Shown here piece after piece: positions 15,529-24,613 of a stretch of DNA of 64,000 bases. Numbering within the stretch: the first letter of the stretch is position 1; each line of letters starts with the position of its first letter. The DNA is from Mangrovibacter plantisponsor (GTDB lineage: Bacteria > Pseudomonadota > Gammaproteobacteria > Enterobacterales > Enterobacteriaceae), in the NCBI RefSeq assembly GCF_003182475.1, contig NZ_QGTS01000015.1, positions 46,170 through 110,169 on the forward strand, in the 5' to 3' direction. The notes beneath the pieces are model-generated. The model was not told where the DNA came from, made no database searches, and worked only from the letters and a program-made list of their open reading frames with translations. Position numbers and translations under genes: made by a program.

Positions 15529-15969
15529 TTGAGCAATACTGACAGTGAACAACTTGATGAAGTAACACCAAATACGCCAGGAGTCACACCAGAACCACCT
15601 GCACCTAAATCGAGAGCTTATGAGACATTAAAAAGACCGCTTAGCGAAAAAGAACTACTCAATATTGGCAGTGTTAATTTGATGATCGACGATATACATA
15701 GAATGGAGAATGAGATTAGCTCACTAAAATCCTTCCAAGATAAATTTCATGAAAAAGATAAGAGTGAAGCAATTTTAAAGGAAAAACTTACTGCTTATAA
15801 ACTTAGCGAAATAGCATATAATGTTTCCATCAGCATGGGAGCTTTATTTATTGGTATTGCGATAAAACTATGGGATATAGAAATTTACGGAAAACTCTCC
15901 TTAGGAGCTGGAATTATTCTCTGGCTATCTGGTAGTGCAATGAAACTCGGGAGGATGATAGCTAAATGA
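15529..15969 (+). CDS. Unknown two-helix membrane protein (first gene of a coupled pair)
   Basis: A 146-residue protein starting at TTG 15529, chosen because CAGGAG lies seven bases before it. The N-terminal 35 residues are Pro/Thr-rich, followed by a charged helical, coiled-coil-like region (about 40-95) and two transmembrane segments near residues 97-117 and 122-140. The stop overlaps the ATG of the next gene (ATGA), so the two are made together. I do not recognise the family; the shape resembles two-helix membrane effectors of some defence systems, but no sequence match is claimed. The DNA is much more A+T-rich than the chromosome. Confidence 0.65.
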   Translation: MSNTDSEQLDEVTPNTPGVTPEPPAPKSRAYETLKRPLSEKELLNIGSVNLMIDDIHRMENEISSLKSFQDKFHEKDKSEAILKEKLTAYKLSEIAYNVSISMGALFIGIAIKLWDIEIYGKLSLGAGIILWLSGSAMKLGRMIAK

Positions 15970-16334
15970 CTATAGAAATAAAATATGTAAAGGACTCTGG
16001 CGACATCAAAAAAGAACGTTTAGTTCTTAAAGTAGTTTCCGATGATCAAATTGGGAATTATGTTACATTCGACACAACATATTTTGATGATGGCACTGTT
16101 TCAAACTCAATGAGACACTCCTTCTGGTTTCCTGATCGAGAGGTCAAAGAAAATGACCTAATCATCGCATATACCAGAAACGGACAGGACTCAAGAGTTG
16201 AAAATAAAAATGGAACCACTTCACACTTTTTCTATATGGGGTTGGATAAATCCATTTGGAATAAAGATGGAGATTGCGCGGTGTTAATGAAGATTGCATC
16301 ATGGCAACATAAAAAAATAAACAAAACAAATTAA
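15966..16334 (+). CDS. Unknown beta-rich protein (second gene of a coupled pair)
   Basis: A 122-residue soluble protein. It is beta-rich, with segments LVLKVVSDDQIGNYVTFDTT, HSFWFPDREVKENDLIIAYT and HFFYMGLDKSIWNKDGDCAV. The FYxGLDxSxWNxDGDxAVL pattern resembles a lamin-tail-like beta sandwich seen in other small bacterial proteins; I am not sure of that. It starts inside the stop of the membrane-protein gene, implying a fixed ratio and probably a complex. Function unknown; see the finding on this locus. Confidence 0.65.
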   Translation: MTIEIKYVKDSGDIKKERLVLKVVSDDQIGNYVTFDTTYFDDGTVSNSMRHSFWFPDREVKENDLIIAYTRNGQDSRVENKNGTTSHFFYMGLDKSIWNKDGDCAVLMKIASWQHKKINKTN

Positions 16335-16343
16335 AAAGCATTA

Positions 16344-16369
16344 AAGTGCCAAGTATGGACTTGGCACTT
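16344..16369. terminator. Bidirectional terminator
   Basis: AAGTGCCAAG/CTTGGCACTT with a 6-base loop lies between two convergent genes, ten bases after the plus-strand stop and just before the minus-strand stop. Confidence 0.75.
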
Positions 16370-16372
16370 ACT

Positions 16373-16759
16373 CTAAAATATTTTATTTAGAATCTCGGCT
16401 TGAATTATTGGATGAAATTCCTCATACATTGTATTCATACGAACGTTATTCTTTTCTTTAGGTTTTGCCACTCTAAATGATTCAGTAACCAACCACTTTA
16501 TATTTCTGCCGATTGACACGACATTGCTGATTTCCATAATCGTTTCATTCATTACTACACCAATAGCCTTCACGATAATATATTTACTAGAAGGAGGTGC
16601 GGATTTTATATATATGAAATCACCAACCTTCAGCGTTTTTATGAATTGGTGTAATTCAGGGGCATCCTCAACATCCCATCCAGGGCCAGCAATATTATTA
16701 GATATAAACAACTCACTCACATCTTCATCATAATAAGCACCAATAGCATAGATAGCCAT
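16373..16759 (-). CDS. Unknown small protein, possibly a PUA/EVE-like domain
   Basis: A 128-residue protein from ATG 16759 (GAGAG precedes it; an upstream in-frame GTG is less likely). It starts MAIYAIGAYYDEDVSELFI, then NNIAGPGWD, then LKVGDFIYIKSAPPSSKYI and IVKAIGVV. The alternation of a W residue, a KVGDxIYIKS loop and an AIGVV strand recalls PUA/EVE-type nucleobase-binding domains, which occur in defence loci. I do not claim a family match. It faces the coupled pair across a shared terminator and is about 600 bases from the AAA ATPase. Confidence 0.6.
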   Translation of the reverse strand: MAIYAIGAYYDEDVSELFISNNIAGPGWDVEDAPELHQFIKTLKVGDFIYIKSAPPSSKYIIVKAIGVVMNETIMEISNVVSIGRNIKWLVTESFRVAKPKEKNNVRMNTMYEEFHPIIQAEILNKIF

Positions 16760-17355
16760 AAAATCTCTCACAATTTAAGTTTCGAACAACTCTTACTGAT
16801 AGGTTAGTCAATAACCATACCAACATAAAGCACAAATATCACAGTCGACGAACATTCACAAAGAATAGAGAGTATTACGGAGGAAATCAGCATCCTCCTA
16901 CATTGACGCAACGATATCAATACCCTGTAGTTTGGAAACTCCCTGTATGTTCTCCGATTCCTAATAACTGATTCGCGATGTTGACAGCTTTGTAAGTATG
17001 GCTGCGAGTGCAATTGTGGCCTACGTGATATGCTGAACTTGTTTTGATAGCCTCCATATACCGCACTTCAAATCCTACTCTACCATCAAAAAAGCGATAG
17101 ATTCGTTGTGTGAGCTTTAGGGCAAGAGAGATAACCCGCTCATTCGTGAGCTGCTCCCCTTAAACGGAGATGAGATCACAATTGCTGAACTGATACGCTA
17201 TGATACTGATGTCTTGAATAGATAACGTTTTTTTGGCATATATCAAATCATTGAACCATAAAACTATCGCAACACATACAAATAATAGAGTATTTTTATT
17301 CGTAAAGTCTGTATGAGAAAAACTGGCATAGATATAATCACTCAAGGTTACTACT
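16760..17355. other. Intergenic stretch with a gene remnant
   Basis: About 600 bases. On the minus strand an 80-codon frame without a usable start (17159-16917) reads GEQLTNERVISLALKLTQRI, later MEAIKTSSAYHVGHNCTRSH and ends GSFQTTGY-stop; it looks like a decayed gene of unknown family. The A+T-rich 17200-17355 part should hold the promoter of the AAA ATPase gene. Confidence 0.45.
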
Positions 17356-19650
17356 ATGATGCAAAGCATTGACTTACTTAGAGACTACGGAATTTTCAGA
17401 AATTACATCAAAACTGATGCAAAAGATTTTGGAAGGCTTAATTTAATATACGGTTGGAATGGAAGCGGAAAATCAACATTATCGTCGCTTTTTGAACAGA
17501 TAGAAAACCATCAGAACACTAGATACCCTAATTCAACCTTTTCTATAAAAACCTTCGAACAAGGAACGATAACAAAAGATAACATTTCCGCAAATAATTT
17601 AAACCTGAAAGTATTCAATCAAAGTTTTATAAACAAAAACATTGACTGGAACAACTCAGTAAAAAGTATTTTGTTGATAGCTCAAGAAAAAATTGAAGAG
17701 AAGAAAAAATTAGAGGAATTGAGAACATCTTTAGATAAAAAAACAAAAGAGTATGTTAGAAGAAAAACAGCGAATGATAAACTTACCGATGAACTTCAAA
17801 AGTTCCTAACGGATGCAGCTAAGAGAACTAAAACAAGTTTACAAGTCATTGATACCAGTGACTCGAGATTTTTAAGCTATAACAGAACAAAACTTGAAAA
17901 CTTCATCACGTCAAATGTTGATCTAATAAAAAAAGAAGATTCAATCCTAGATATAAATGAAGTGGCAAGGTTAACTAAAGCAGCAAATCCCACACAAAAA
18001 CCAGCAATTACAACCAAAATTCCGAGCGTAGATTCTTCCTTACTAAAAAAAGCACAAGATAGGTTAAATGAACTATTCAAACAATCAGTAACAAATAAAG
18101 TTATTGAGAGTTTGAAAAACAATCAAGATATACAATCTTGGGTTTTTAGTGGGTTGAATTTAAATCTAGGTAGTGATAGTTGTCATTTTTGCGGGAACAA
18201 GATATCACAAGAGCGAATCGATGAATTAAACGCACACTTTAATGATGAATACAGAAACTTCTCAGGAACCCTAGATAAAGCTAAAACATGGTTAGCAAGC
18301 CAATTCATTGTGTTAGTAAACAACAGTGACATTGATATTTATGACGAACACAAAGATCTTCTAAAAGAAAAGTCATCACTCCTTAAAGATGAGGCTGAAA
18401 AAATAAACAGCTACATCAATGAATGGGAGAAAACATTAGATGAAAAAATAACAAACCCTTTCAATATTAATCTCTTTGCTGTTGAAATACCAAATTCATT
18501 ATTTGTTAACTTCAATCAAACTGCAACCGATATTAATAAGATAATAGAGTCGCATAATAAAAAATGCAAAGACTTCAAAGAGGAAACTAATAAGGTAAAG
18601 TCTAAACTTGAGTCACACTATGCGGCATCGGAGGTAAACGCGTTCGATTACTTCAAAAAAATGTCAAACCGCGACTCGGAAACAAAAAATTTACTGACAA
18701 ACGATAATGATCTAAAAGGAATAAAAGCAGAAATAAAATCCATTGAAGATTCATTATCAAATGAAACCATAGCAGCAGATATTTTCAACAAACATCTACA
18801 CGGTTTTCTTGGTCGCTCAGAATTATCTCTCCAATTTAATAAAGAAAAAAATGGATACGAAATACTCAGAGATAACCAAATTGGACATGCACCTAATCTT
18901 AGCGAGGGTGAAAAAACTGCCATAGCTTTGATTTACTTTATAACAAAACTAACAGAGAATGATAATAAAATCTCCGACAGCATCATCGTTTTCGATGATC
19001 CCGTTTCGAGTTTTGATTCAAACCATCTATTTCATTCATATTCATTTATAAAAACGTATTGTAATGATGCAAAGCAACTTTTTTTACTAACTCATAACTT
19101 TACGTTTTTCAAATTGGCACGTGACTGGTTCAACACAAACAATAAAAACAGAAAAAGAAAAGAAAAAGTTGAAAACGCATTTTTCTATACCATTGAACCC
19201 AGTGCTGTTACGCCTCGCTCATCTGCAATATGTAATGCTGACCCGAGTTTAATTGATTACAACTCAGAATATCATTATATCTTTGATACTTTGTATAAGC
19301 ATAAAGAACATCCTCGACTAACTCGTGAGCAGGCATTCTTTACAGCAAATCTATCTCGTAAATTGTTAGAATCATTTTTAAACTTCAAATACCCAAAACA
19401 TAGATCAGATTTATCACAACTAATGGATGTTGCTGCAAAAAATTGTATTGCCTTTGATAGCAATAAAAAAGAAAAGGTTTATCGCTTTATTAACAAATAT
19501 TCCCATAGTGCTGTTATCGAAATGAATGAAGATATTGCTGAAAATTTAATAGGTGAAGGCACAAACGTAATCGGAGACATCTTTTTATGGATAGAAGAAA
19601 TTGACAAGGTTCATTATGATGAAATGGTAAGTGTTTGTCAGAAAAACTGA
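17356..19650 (+). CDS. AAA ATPase of the PrrC/RloC-like type with a possible C-terminal HEPN motif
   Basis: A 764-residue ABC/SMC-type ATPase. Walker A is GWNGSGKS (residues 33-40), the signature is LSEGEK at about 514, Walker B is IIVFDDPVSSFD at about 543, and an H-loop LLTHNF lies at about 576. A long helical insert spans residues 110-500 and contains CHFC (about 276-279), like a zinc-hook CxxC. The C-terminal 120 residues lack ATPase motifs but contain RKLLE (about 666) and RFINKYSH (about 705-712), an R-x6-H pattern typical of HEPN ribonucleases. PrrC and RloC combine such an ATPase with an anticodon nuclease that disables phage-infected cells. Toxic activity here is inference. Confidence 0.85.
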   Translation: MMQSIDLLRDYGIFRNYIKTDAKDFGRLNLIYGWNGSGKSTLSSLFEQIENHQNTRYPNSTFSIKTFEQGTITKDNISANNLNLKVFNQSFINKNIDWNNSVKSILLIAQEKIEEKKKLEELRTSLDKKTKEYVRRKTANDKLTDELQKFLTDAAKRTKTSLQVIDTSDSRFLSYNRTKLENFITSNVDLIKKEDSILDINEVARLTKAANPTQKPAITTKIPSVDSSLLKKAQDRLNELFKQSVTNKVIESLKNNQDIQSWVFSGLNLNLGSDSCHFCGNKISQERIDELNAHFNDEYRNFSGTLDKAKTWLASQFIVLVNNSDIDIYDEHKDLLKEKSSLLKDEAEKINSYINEWEKTLDEKITNPFNINLFAVEIPNSLFVNFNQTATDINKIIESHNKKCKDFKEETNKVKSKLESHYAASEVNAFDYFKKMSNRDSETKNLLTNDNDLKGIKAEIKSIEDSLSNETIAADIFNKHLHGFLGRSELSLQFNKEKNGYEILRDNQIGHAPNLSEGEKTAIALIYFITKLTENDNKISDSIIVFDDPVSSFDSNHLFHSYSFIKTYCNDAKQLFLLTHNFTFFKLARDWFNTNNKNRKRKEKVENAFFYTIEPSAVTPRSSAICNADPSLIDYNSEYHYIFDTLYKHKEHPRLTREQAFFTANLSRKLLESFLNFKYPKHRSDLSQLMDVAAKNCIAFDSNKKEKVYRFINKYSHSAVIEMNEDIAENLIGEGTNVIGDIFLWIEEIDKVHYDEMVSVCQKN

Positions 19651-19653
19651 TAG

Positions 19654-19685
19654 TTGCATCCCCCCAACTTTTGCGGGGGATGCAA
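19654..19685. terminator. Terminator after the AAA ATPase gene
   Basis: TTGCATCCCC/GGGGATGCAA stem, four bases after the stop codon; bidirectional, also facing the integrase gene. Confidence 0.75.
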
Positions 19686-19741
19686 TATTATAACAAACAA
19701 ATTAAATCAAAAAGCTAACAAAAAAACACTCAAACTTATGT

Positions 19742-21724
19742 TTATTGTTTAAGTTTACGCTCTCTATTATTTCTTTTAATTTGTAGCGCATCAGCTACAG
19801 CAACCACACCATCTTCGCAAACAAATGGAGCAACTTCCGGTAGCCCTAACGTAACGTTCTCAAGCACAGCATAAAGGGCTGCTGGTGGATGATCTTTGCT
19901 ATACCGATTCTCTGTCTCGCCAGAACCGCGGATATGTCCAACAAACTGCGCACGCGTCTCGCTGTCGATTCCAGCTTGTTTGAGCCTGGTAGAAAACGTG
20001 TGGCGGAATGAATGAAAAGATTTTTTGCTGTCTTTTTCAAAGCCTAACCGTTCTTTGAGCAACGAACGGTTAAACCAGTCAGAAGCCTTATCGCCGTATC
20101 CTTTTACAGAGTGGTAAGGAAGCTCTGGAAATAAACGCTCATGACCTGCTTTCTTCAAAGCTTCACAATAGCGGATTAATCCAAATTTGAGTAATGTCGG
20201 ATGCAACGGTATTTTTCTTCGTGAATTAATCGTTTTCAGTGACTGATCGGCCCGTTCGTTGCTGATTTCAAAGAAATAAAACCCGGTAGCATCCTGCTTA
20301 ATATCATCTAGATAAAGTTGACATAACTCATTTATCCTCGCGCCGGTAAAAAAGCCAATTAGCGGTAGCCAGTAATGAAATGCACGATAATGATGGAATT
20401 GCCCCTGACTGTTTTTATCGACAGTCCCACGCTTATACCAAGGCATACCAAAAATAGCGTTTAAATCCTCATCAGTGAAATCAGATTTGAAATCCTGATC
20501 CATCTTTTCATTTTCAACAGGTGCAAAGAATTTATTCGCAGGAGACTTAATAAAAATGCCTTCTCCATCAGCCCACTGGAAAGCCTCGAAGAGAATTCGC
20601 ATATATTTACGAACGGCATTATCGCTCATTAGAGGGTCGCCATTCTCTTTTGCCTTGCCAATCAATTCATGAGCATCATTGATTTTATATCTTATTTTCG
20701 CCAGATCGCGCCTTGCAGGTATCGACCTTAGTAAGCTCTCATACTTACGGAGGAAGTCACGGTCAACCTTTTCAAGCGTTGAATCACCCATGACTTCAAG
20801 GAGTAAGCCAAAACCTTCCCGGACTCGATTCTCTGCCTTTTCCGTGAATTTCCCTCCGCGCTTGTAGCGAATATATTTTTCACATAACTCACTCATTTTC
20901 ACTGAGTAGTATTTACGATTTACATATTCATTATCCGGTATTGATGAGGGCAATAATACAGAGGTAATTGCTTTTGGTTTCTCAGGCATGATTGGAGAAA
21001 CTGCGGTGCTATGTGACAGCCAAAATAATCGTAATCGCTCGGCTTGCACACGATGAATCATTAATGAACCAGGCGAGATTTCGACACCGGGAAAGTCAAC
21101 GAACCAGGCGGCTTTGGGTGAAGCCTCTGAGGATTTAAATGCGGTTTCTGCGTCTAGCGGCTCGCCAGCGATAATCTGACGTAATATACGTGAAGTAACC
21201 AAAGGCTGGATATAACCGTTAAGAGAACCTCTGGTCCCGATGTTAATGGCACTATCGATGATAAATCCTGAAGCCTCAGGATCATCCTCATCAACGAGTG
21301 AAAGGTCTTCCACATAGTAAGCAGGATGCCCATCAGCAAGCCAAAAAAGTGGGATATTCGTATCAAGTAGACGCTGCGCCACTTGTTGCAGGGAAGCGCT
21401 CGTTAAACCGCAAAATTCAGTGAGGCTGATCATTCCTTCTCCAGCCAAAGCAGGCGCACTGCTTACCAACTTTTCTCTATCCAATTTTTGATACTCACCC
21501 AGACATCGCTGCCAGACAACCAATAGACCTGCGGCAATCGCTCGCGCTTTTCTGATGTCGTTTGTTTCTGTTGAAGCGTGAATCTCACGCTGTCCCGTGT
21601 AGAGACGGTATCGGGCGGGAACTGCAATACGGACAACATAAATACCGCTGCTACGGCGATACAGATTATCACGTTGAGCCATCGGCTGTAGGGCCTCTAT
21701 GTAGGAGAGGCTACGCGATTTCAC
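19742..21724 (-). CDS. Tyrosine integrase with DUF6538-type N-terminus
   Basis: A 660-residue site-specific recombinase, far longer than phage integrases of about 400. The N-terminus (NLYRRSSGIYVVRIAVPARY) is the DUF6538 type. The catalytic core is in the last 230 residues: GFFTGARINELCQL (first Arg), SFRHTFSTRLKQAGID (His-x-x-Arg region) and the YSKDH nucleophile Tyr region. It starts at 21724 or 21682 (MAQRDN) and reads away from tRNA-Thr, 45 bases from its 3' end. That is the standard layout of a genomic island integrated in a tRNA gene; this enzyme should have inserted the segment to its left. Confidence 0.93.
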   Translation of the reverse strand: MKSRSLSYIEALQPMAQRDNLYRRSSGIYVVRIAVPARYRLYTGQREIHASTETNDIRKARAIAAGLLVVWQRCLGEYQKLDREKLVSSAPALAGEGMISLTEFCGLTSASLQQVAQRLLDTNIPLFWLADGHPAYYVEDLSLVDEDDPEASGFIIDSAINIGTRGSLNGYIQPLVTSRILRQIIAGEPLDAETAFKSSEASPKAAWFVDFPGVEISPGSLMIHRVQAERLRLFWLSHSTAVSPIMPEKPKAITSVLLPSSIPDNEYVNRKYYSVKMSELCEKYIRYKRGGKFTEKAENRVREGFGLLLEVMGDSTLEKVDRDFLRKYESLLRSIPARRDLAKIRYKINDAHELIGKAKENGDPLMSDNAVRKYMRILFEAFQWADGEGIFIKSPANKFFAPVENEKMDQDFKSDFTDEDLNAIFGMPWYKRGTVDKNSQGQFHHYRAFHYWLPLIGFFTGARINELCQLYLDDIKQDATGFYFFEISNERADQSLKTINSRRKIPLHPTLLKFGLIRYCEALKKAGHERLFPELPYHSVKGYGDKASDWFNRSLLKERLGFEKDSKKSFHSFRHTFSTRLKQAGIDSETRAQFVGHIRGSGETENRYSKDHPPAALYAVLENVTLGLPEVAPFVCEDGVVAVADALQIKRNNRERKLKQ

Positions 21725-21769
21725 TCTGAATGGATTTAATTTTAACTAAATCAATAAGATAGAAATGAC

Positions 21770-21845
21770 TGGTGCCGATAATAGGAGTCGAACCTACGAC
21801 CTTCGCATTACGAATGCGCTGCTCTACCAACTGAGCTATATCGGC
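21770..21845 (-). tRNA. thrW: tRNA-Thr (anticodon CGU), thrW
   Basis: A 76-base cloverleaf with encoded CCA, nearly identical to E. coli thrW; the anticodon loop reads CATTCGTAATG (anticodon CGT). It sits between proA and the integrase, as in E. coli, where this tRNA is also a target for prophage CP4-6. The 3' end at 21770 is the expected island attachment site. Confidence 0.97.
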
Positions 21846-21958
21846 ACTGCAGGATGTGGTTACGAGCGTAACTCACGGGCAGCAAGGTTAAAACTAACCG
21901 GGGGATGCGTCAATAACTCTGTGAATCAAACGGCTATTTTTGCATCACCCCGGCTATA

Positions 21959-23212
21959 TCACGCACGAATTGTATCGTCGCCGTAACCAATCCACTTATA
22001 GGTGGTTAGTGCTTCCAGGCCCATCGGGCCACGGGCATGCAGTTTCTGTGTGCTGACAGCCACTTCCGCGCCCAGGCCAAACTGCCCGCCATCGGTAAAG
22101 CGCGTAGAGGCATTCACATATACCGCAGAGGAATCCACTTCATTCACGAAACGGTCGGCATTGCGCAGTGTGCGCGTCAGAATTGCGTCGGAATGCTGCG
22201 TGCCATGCGCACGGATATGGTCGATGGCATCGTCCAGGCCGCTTACCAGCTTCACGTTCAAATCCAGCGACAGGAATTCGTTGTCGTATTCTTCCGCCTT
22301 TACAGGCACAACAGCAGCCGGGCCGGATGACAATGCCGCCAGCGCTGCAGCATCGGCATGCAGCGTTACACCACGCTGTGCCATTACGTTACTGAGTTCT
22401 GGCAGGAAACGGGCTGCAATTGCCGTGTGCACCAGCAGCGTTTCAACCGTATTGCAGGTGCTGGGGCGTTGTGTTTTGGCGTTAACAATCACGTTCAGGG
22501 CCGGGGTAATATCGGCAGACTCATCGACAAAAATATGGCAGACACCAATTCCGCCGGTGATCACCGGAATAGTCGATTGCTCGCGGCACAATTTATGTAA
22601 GCCAGCACCACCACGTGGGATCAGCATGTCGATATACTGATCCATGCGCAGCATTTCATTGACCAGGGCGCGATCCGGGCTCTCAATGGCCTGTACAGCG
22701 CCCGCAGGCAACCCACAGGCTTCAAGTGCAGACTGAATAACCCGCACAGTTGCGGCGTTGGTGCGCCAGGTTTCTTTCCCGCCACGCAGGATCACGGCAT
22801 TACCGGTTTTCAGGCACAGGGAAGCAACATCCACAGTCACGTTGGGGCGGGCTTCATAAATAACGCCCACTACGCCCAGGGGCACACGGCGGCGCTCGAT
22901 GCGCAGGCCGCTGTCCAGCATGCCACCATCAATCACCTGCCCTACCGGGTCTGCCAGGCGGCACACCTGGCGAACATCATTGGCAATACCGCTTAACCGC
23001 GCAGGGTTGAGTTGCAGGCGGTCCAGCATGGCTTCACTCAGGCCGTTGTTACGGGCTTCGGCGAGGTCCTGCTCATTGGCGGCAAGAATGGTTGCAGACT
23101 GCGCTTCCAGGTTGTCGGCAATCATTTCCAGCGCAGCATTCTTTTCCCGGGCAGATAACTGCGCCAGGCGGTAAGACGCGGCTTTGGCCGCTTTACCCAT
23201 ATCTTCCAGCAT
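21959..23212 (-). CDS. proA: Gamma-glutamyl phosphate reductase
   Basis: A 417-residue enzyme, the usual length, of the aldehyde-dehydrogenase superfamily. It reduces gamma-glutamyl phosphate with NADPH to glutamate semialdehyde, the second step of proline synthesis. Visible signatures are [25 protein letters not shown] and the catalytic-Cys region [13 protein letters not shown]. It follows proB with a 10-base gap on the same strand, so proBA is one operon. It ends about 110 bases from thrW, as in E. coli. Confidence 0.98.
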   Translation of the reverse strand: MLEDMGKAAKAASYRLAQLSAREKNAALEMIADNLEAQSATILAANEQDLAEARNNGLSEAMLDRLQLNPARLSGIANDVRQVCRLADPVGQVIDGGMLDSGLRIERRRVPLGVVGVIYEARPNVTVDVASLCLKTGNAVILRGGKETWRTNAATVRVIQSALEACGLPAGAVQAIESPDRALVNEMLRMDQYIDMLIPRGGAGLHKLCREQSTIPVITGGIGVCHIFVDESADITPALNVIVNAKTQRPSTCNTVETLLVHTAIAARFLPELSNVMAQRGVTLHADAAALAALSSGPAAVVPVKAEEYDNEFLSLDLNVKLVSGLDDAIDHIRAHGTQHSDAILTRTLRNADRFVNEVDSSAVYVNASTRFTDGGQFGLGAEVAVSTQKLHARGPMGLEALTTYKWIGYGDDTIRA

Positions 23213-23222
23213 CCGGCGTTCC

Positions 23223-24326
23223 TTATTTGACTATCATATCGTCGCGGTGAACGGCGACAGGACCATACTCATAACCAAGGATGGCGTCGATTTGTTGTGA
23301 GTGGTGGCCAGCAATACGGCGCAGCGCATCACTGTTGTAGCGGCTGACGCCGTGGGCCACATCGCGCCCGTCCAGGCTGCGAATGCGAATAACTTCACCA
23401 CGGGAGAAATTGCCAGTCACCTCTTTGATACCTTTCGGCAGAAGCGAGCTGCCACGGGATTCCAGCGCATTGAGCGCGCCATCATCAATGATCAGTTCAC
23501 CCGCCGGAGGCGCACCAAAAATCCAGCGTTTGCGGTTTTCCAGTGGTGTATCTAAAGGATGGAAACGAGTACCAACTGAGATACCTTCCATCACATCGCT
23601 GATAACCCCGGGTTTGCTGCCTGCGGCAATCACCACTTCAACACCAGCCCGCCCGGCGACATCGGCCGCCTGCAGTTTGGTGCTCATGCCACCGGTGCCA
23701 AGGCCAGACACACTGTCACCAGCAATAGCCCGCAATGTGTCATCAATGCCATGCACTTCTTTAATCAGTTCGGCGGTGGGGTTATTGCGTGGGTCTGCTG
23801 TGAACAAACCTTGCTGGTCGGTCAGGAGCAGTAATTTATCTGCGCCAGCAAGAATCGCGGCCAGTGCGGATAAATTGTCGTTATCACCCACTTTAATTTC
23901 CGATGTAACGACGGCGTCGTTTTCGTTGATAACCGGTACAATGCGGTTATCCAGCAAAGCACGCAGTGTGTCGCGCGCATTCAGAAAACGCTCACGATCT
24001 TCCATATCGGCGCGGGTCAATAGCATTTGCCCTACATGAATACCGTAAATAGAAAACAGCTGTTCCCACAACTGAATCAGCCGGCTCTGCCCCACTGCCG
24101 CCAGCAATTGTTTGGACGCAATGGTCGCGGGCAATTCCGGATACCCCAGGTGTTCACGCCCTGCCGCAATAGCGCCAGAGGTTACAATCACAATCCGGTG
24201 CCCGGCACTGTGTAACTGCGCGCACTGGCGCACTAATTCGACAATATGGGCTCGGTTCAGGCGGCGGGAGCCGCCAGTTAATACACTGGTTCCCAGTTTA
24301 ACCACCAGTGTCTGGCTATTACTCAT
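23223..24326 (-). CDS. proB: Glutamate 5-kinase
   Basis: A 367-residue enzyme matching the E. coli length. It phosphorylates glutamate, the first and feedback-inhibited step of proline synthesis. The kinase domain (residues 1-260) starts [20 protein letters not shown] and has the [10 protein letters not shown] and GTGGM(ST)KLQAA substrate and nucleotide loops. The C-terminal PUA domain follows ([20 protein letters not shown]). Start at MSNSQ, by comparison with E. coli, rather than the 30-residue longer frame. Confidence 0.98.
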   Translation of the reverse strand: MSNSQTLVVKLGTSVLTGGSRRLNRAHIVELVRQCAQLHSAGHRIVIVTSGAIAAGREHLGYPELPATIASKQLLAAVGQSRLIQLWEQLFSIYGIHVGQMLLTRADMEDRERFLNARDTLRALLDNRIVPVINENDAVVTSEIKVGDNDNLSALAAILAGADKLLLLTDQQGLFTADPRNNPTAELIKEVHGIDDTLRAIAGDSVSGLGTGGMSTKLQAADVAGRAGVEVVIAAGSKPGVISDVMEGISVGTRFHPLDTPLENRKRWIFGAPPAGELIIDDGALNALESRGSSLLPKGIKEVTGNFSRGEVIRIRSLDGRDVAHGVSRYNSDALRRIAGHHSQQIDAILGYEYGPVAVHRDDMIVK

Positions 24327-24509
24327 GGTGTTCTGCCGTTTCAACAAATAAAAAGAAAAACTGATGACGTTGTAACAGGACTCGCGAGCCTTGCCAACAG
24401 GCAGCGGGGAAAACAACGGAAAAAGAGCAAAATGAGGAAAAATACCGGGTAATGTTTACATGTTAATGACAGTAAAAATAAATGACAAAATTTTAGAATT
24501 TTCCTGCAA

Positions 24510-24527
24510 ATGTCATAAATCTTTCAT
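24510..24527 (+). promoter_or_regulatory. Pho box upstream of phoE
   Basis: ATGTCATAAATCTTTCAT matches the PhoB site pattern of two TGTCA-like repeats (TGTCATA and CTTTCAT) 11 bases apart. It lies 87 bases before phoE and fits induction by phosphate starvation. Confidence 0.75.
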
Positions 24528-24613
24528 CGCCGGACGTTAAAAAACTCCCTGTTTTCTCCGGGCTCCTCTTGCCCGCGATTGTGGCGCGTTAAAAAACAAA
24601 ACAGGAAAGACCA

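Noticed and set aside
22002..22640. 212-codon frame antisense to proA
   Set aside because: A shadow of the well conserved proA coding strand; no ribosome site.
23383..24039. 218-codon frame antisense to proB
   Set aside because: A shadow of proB.
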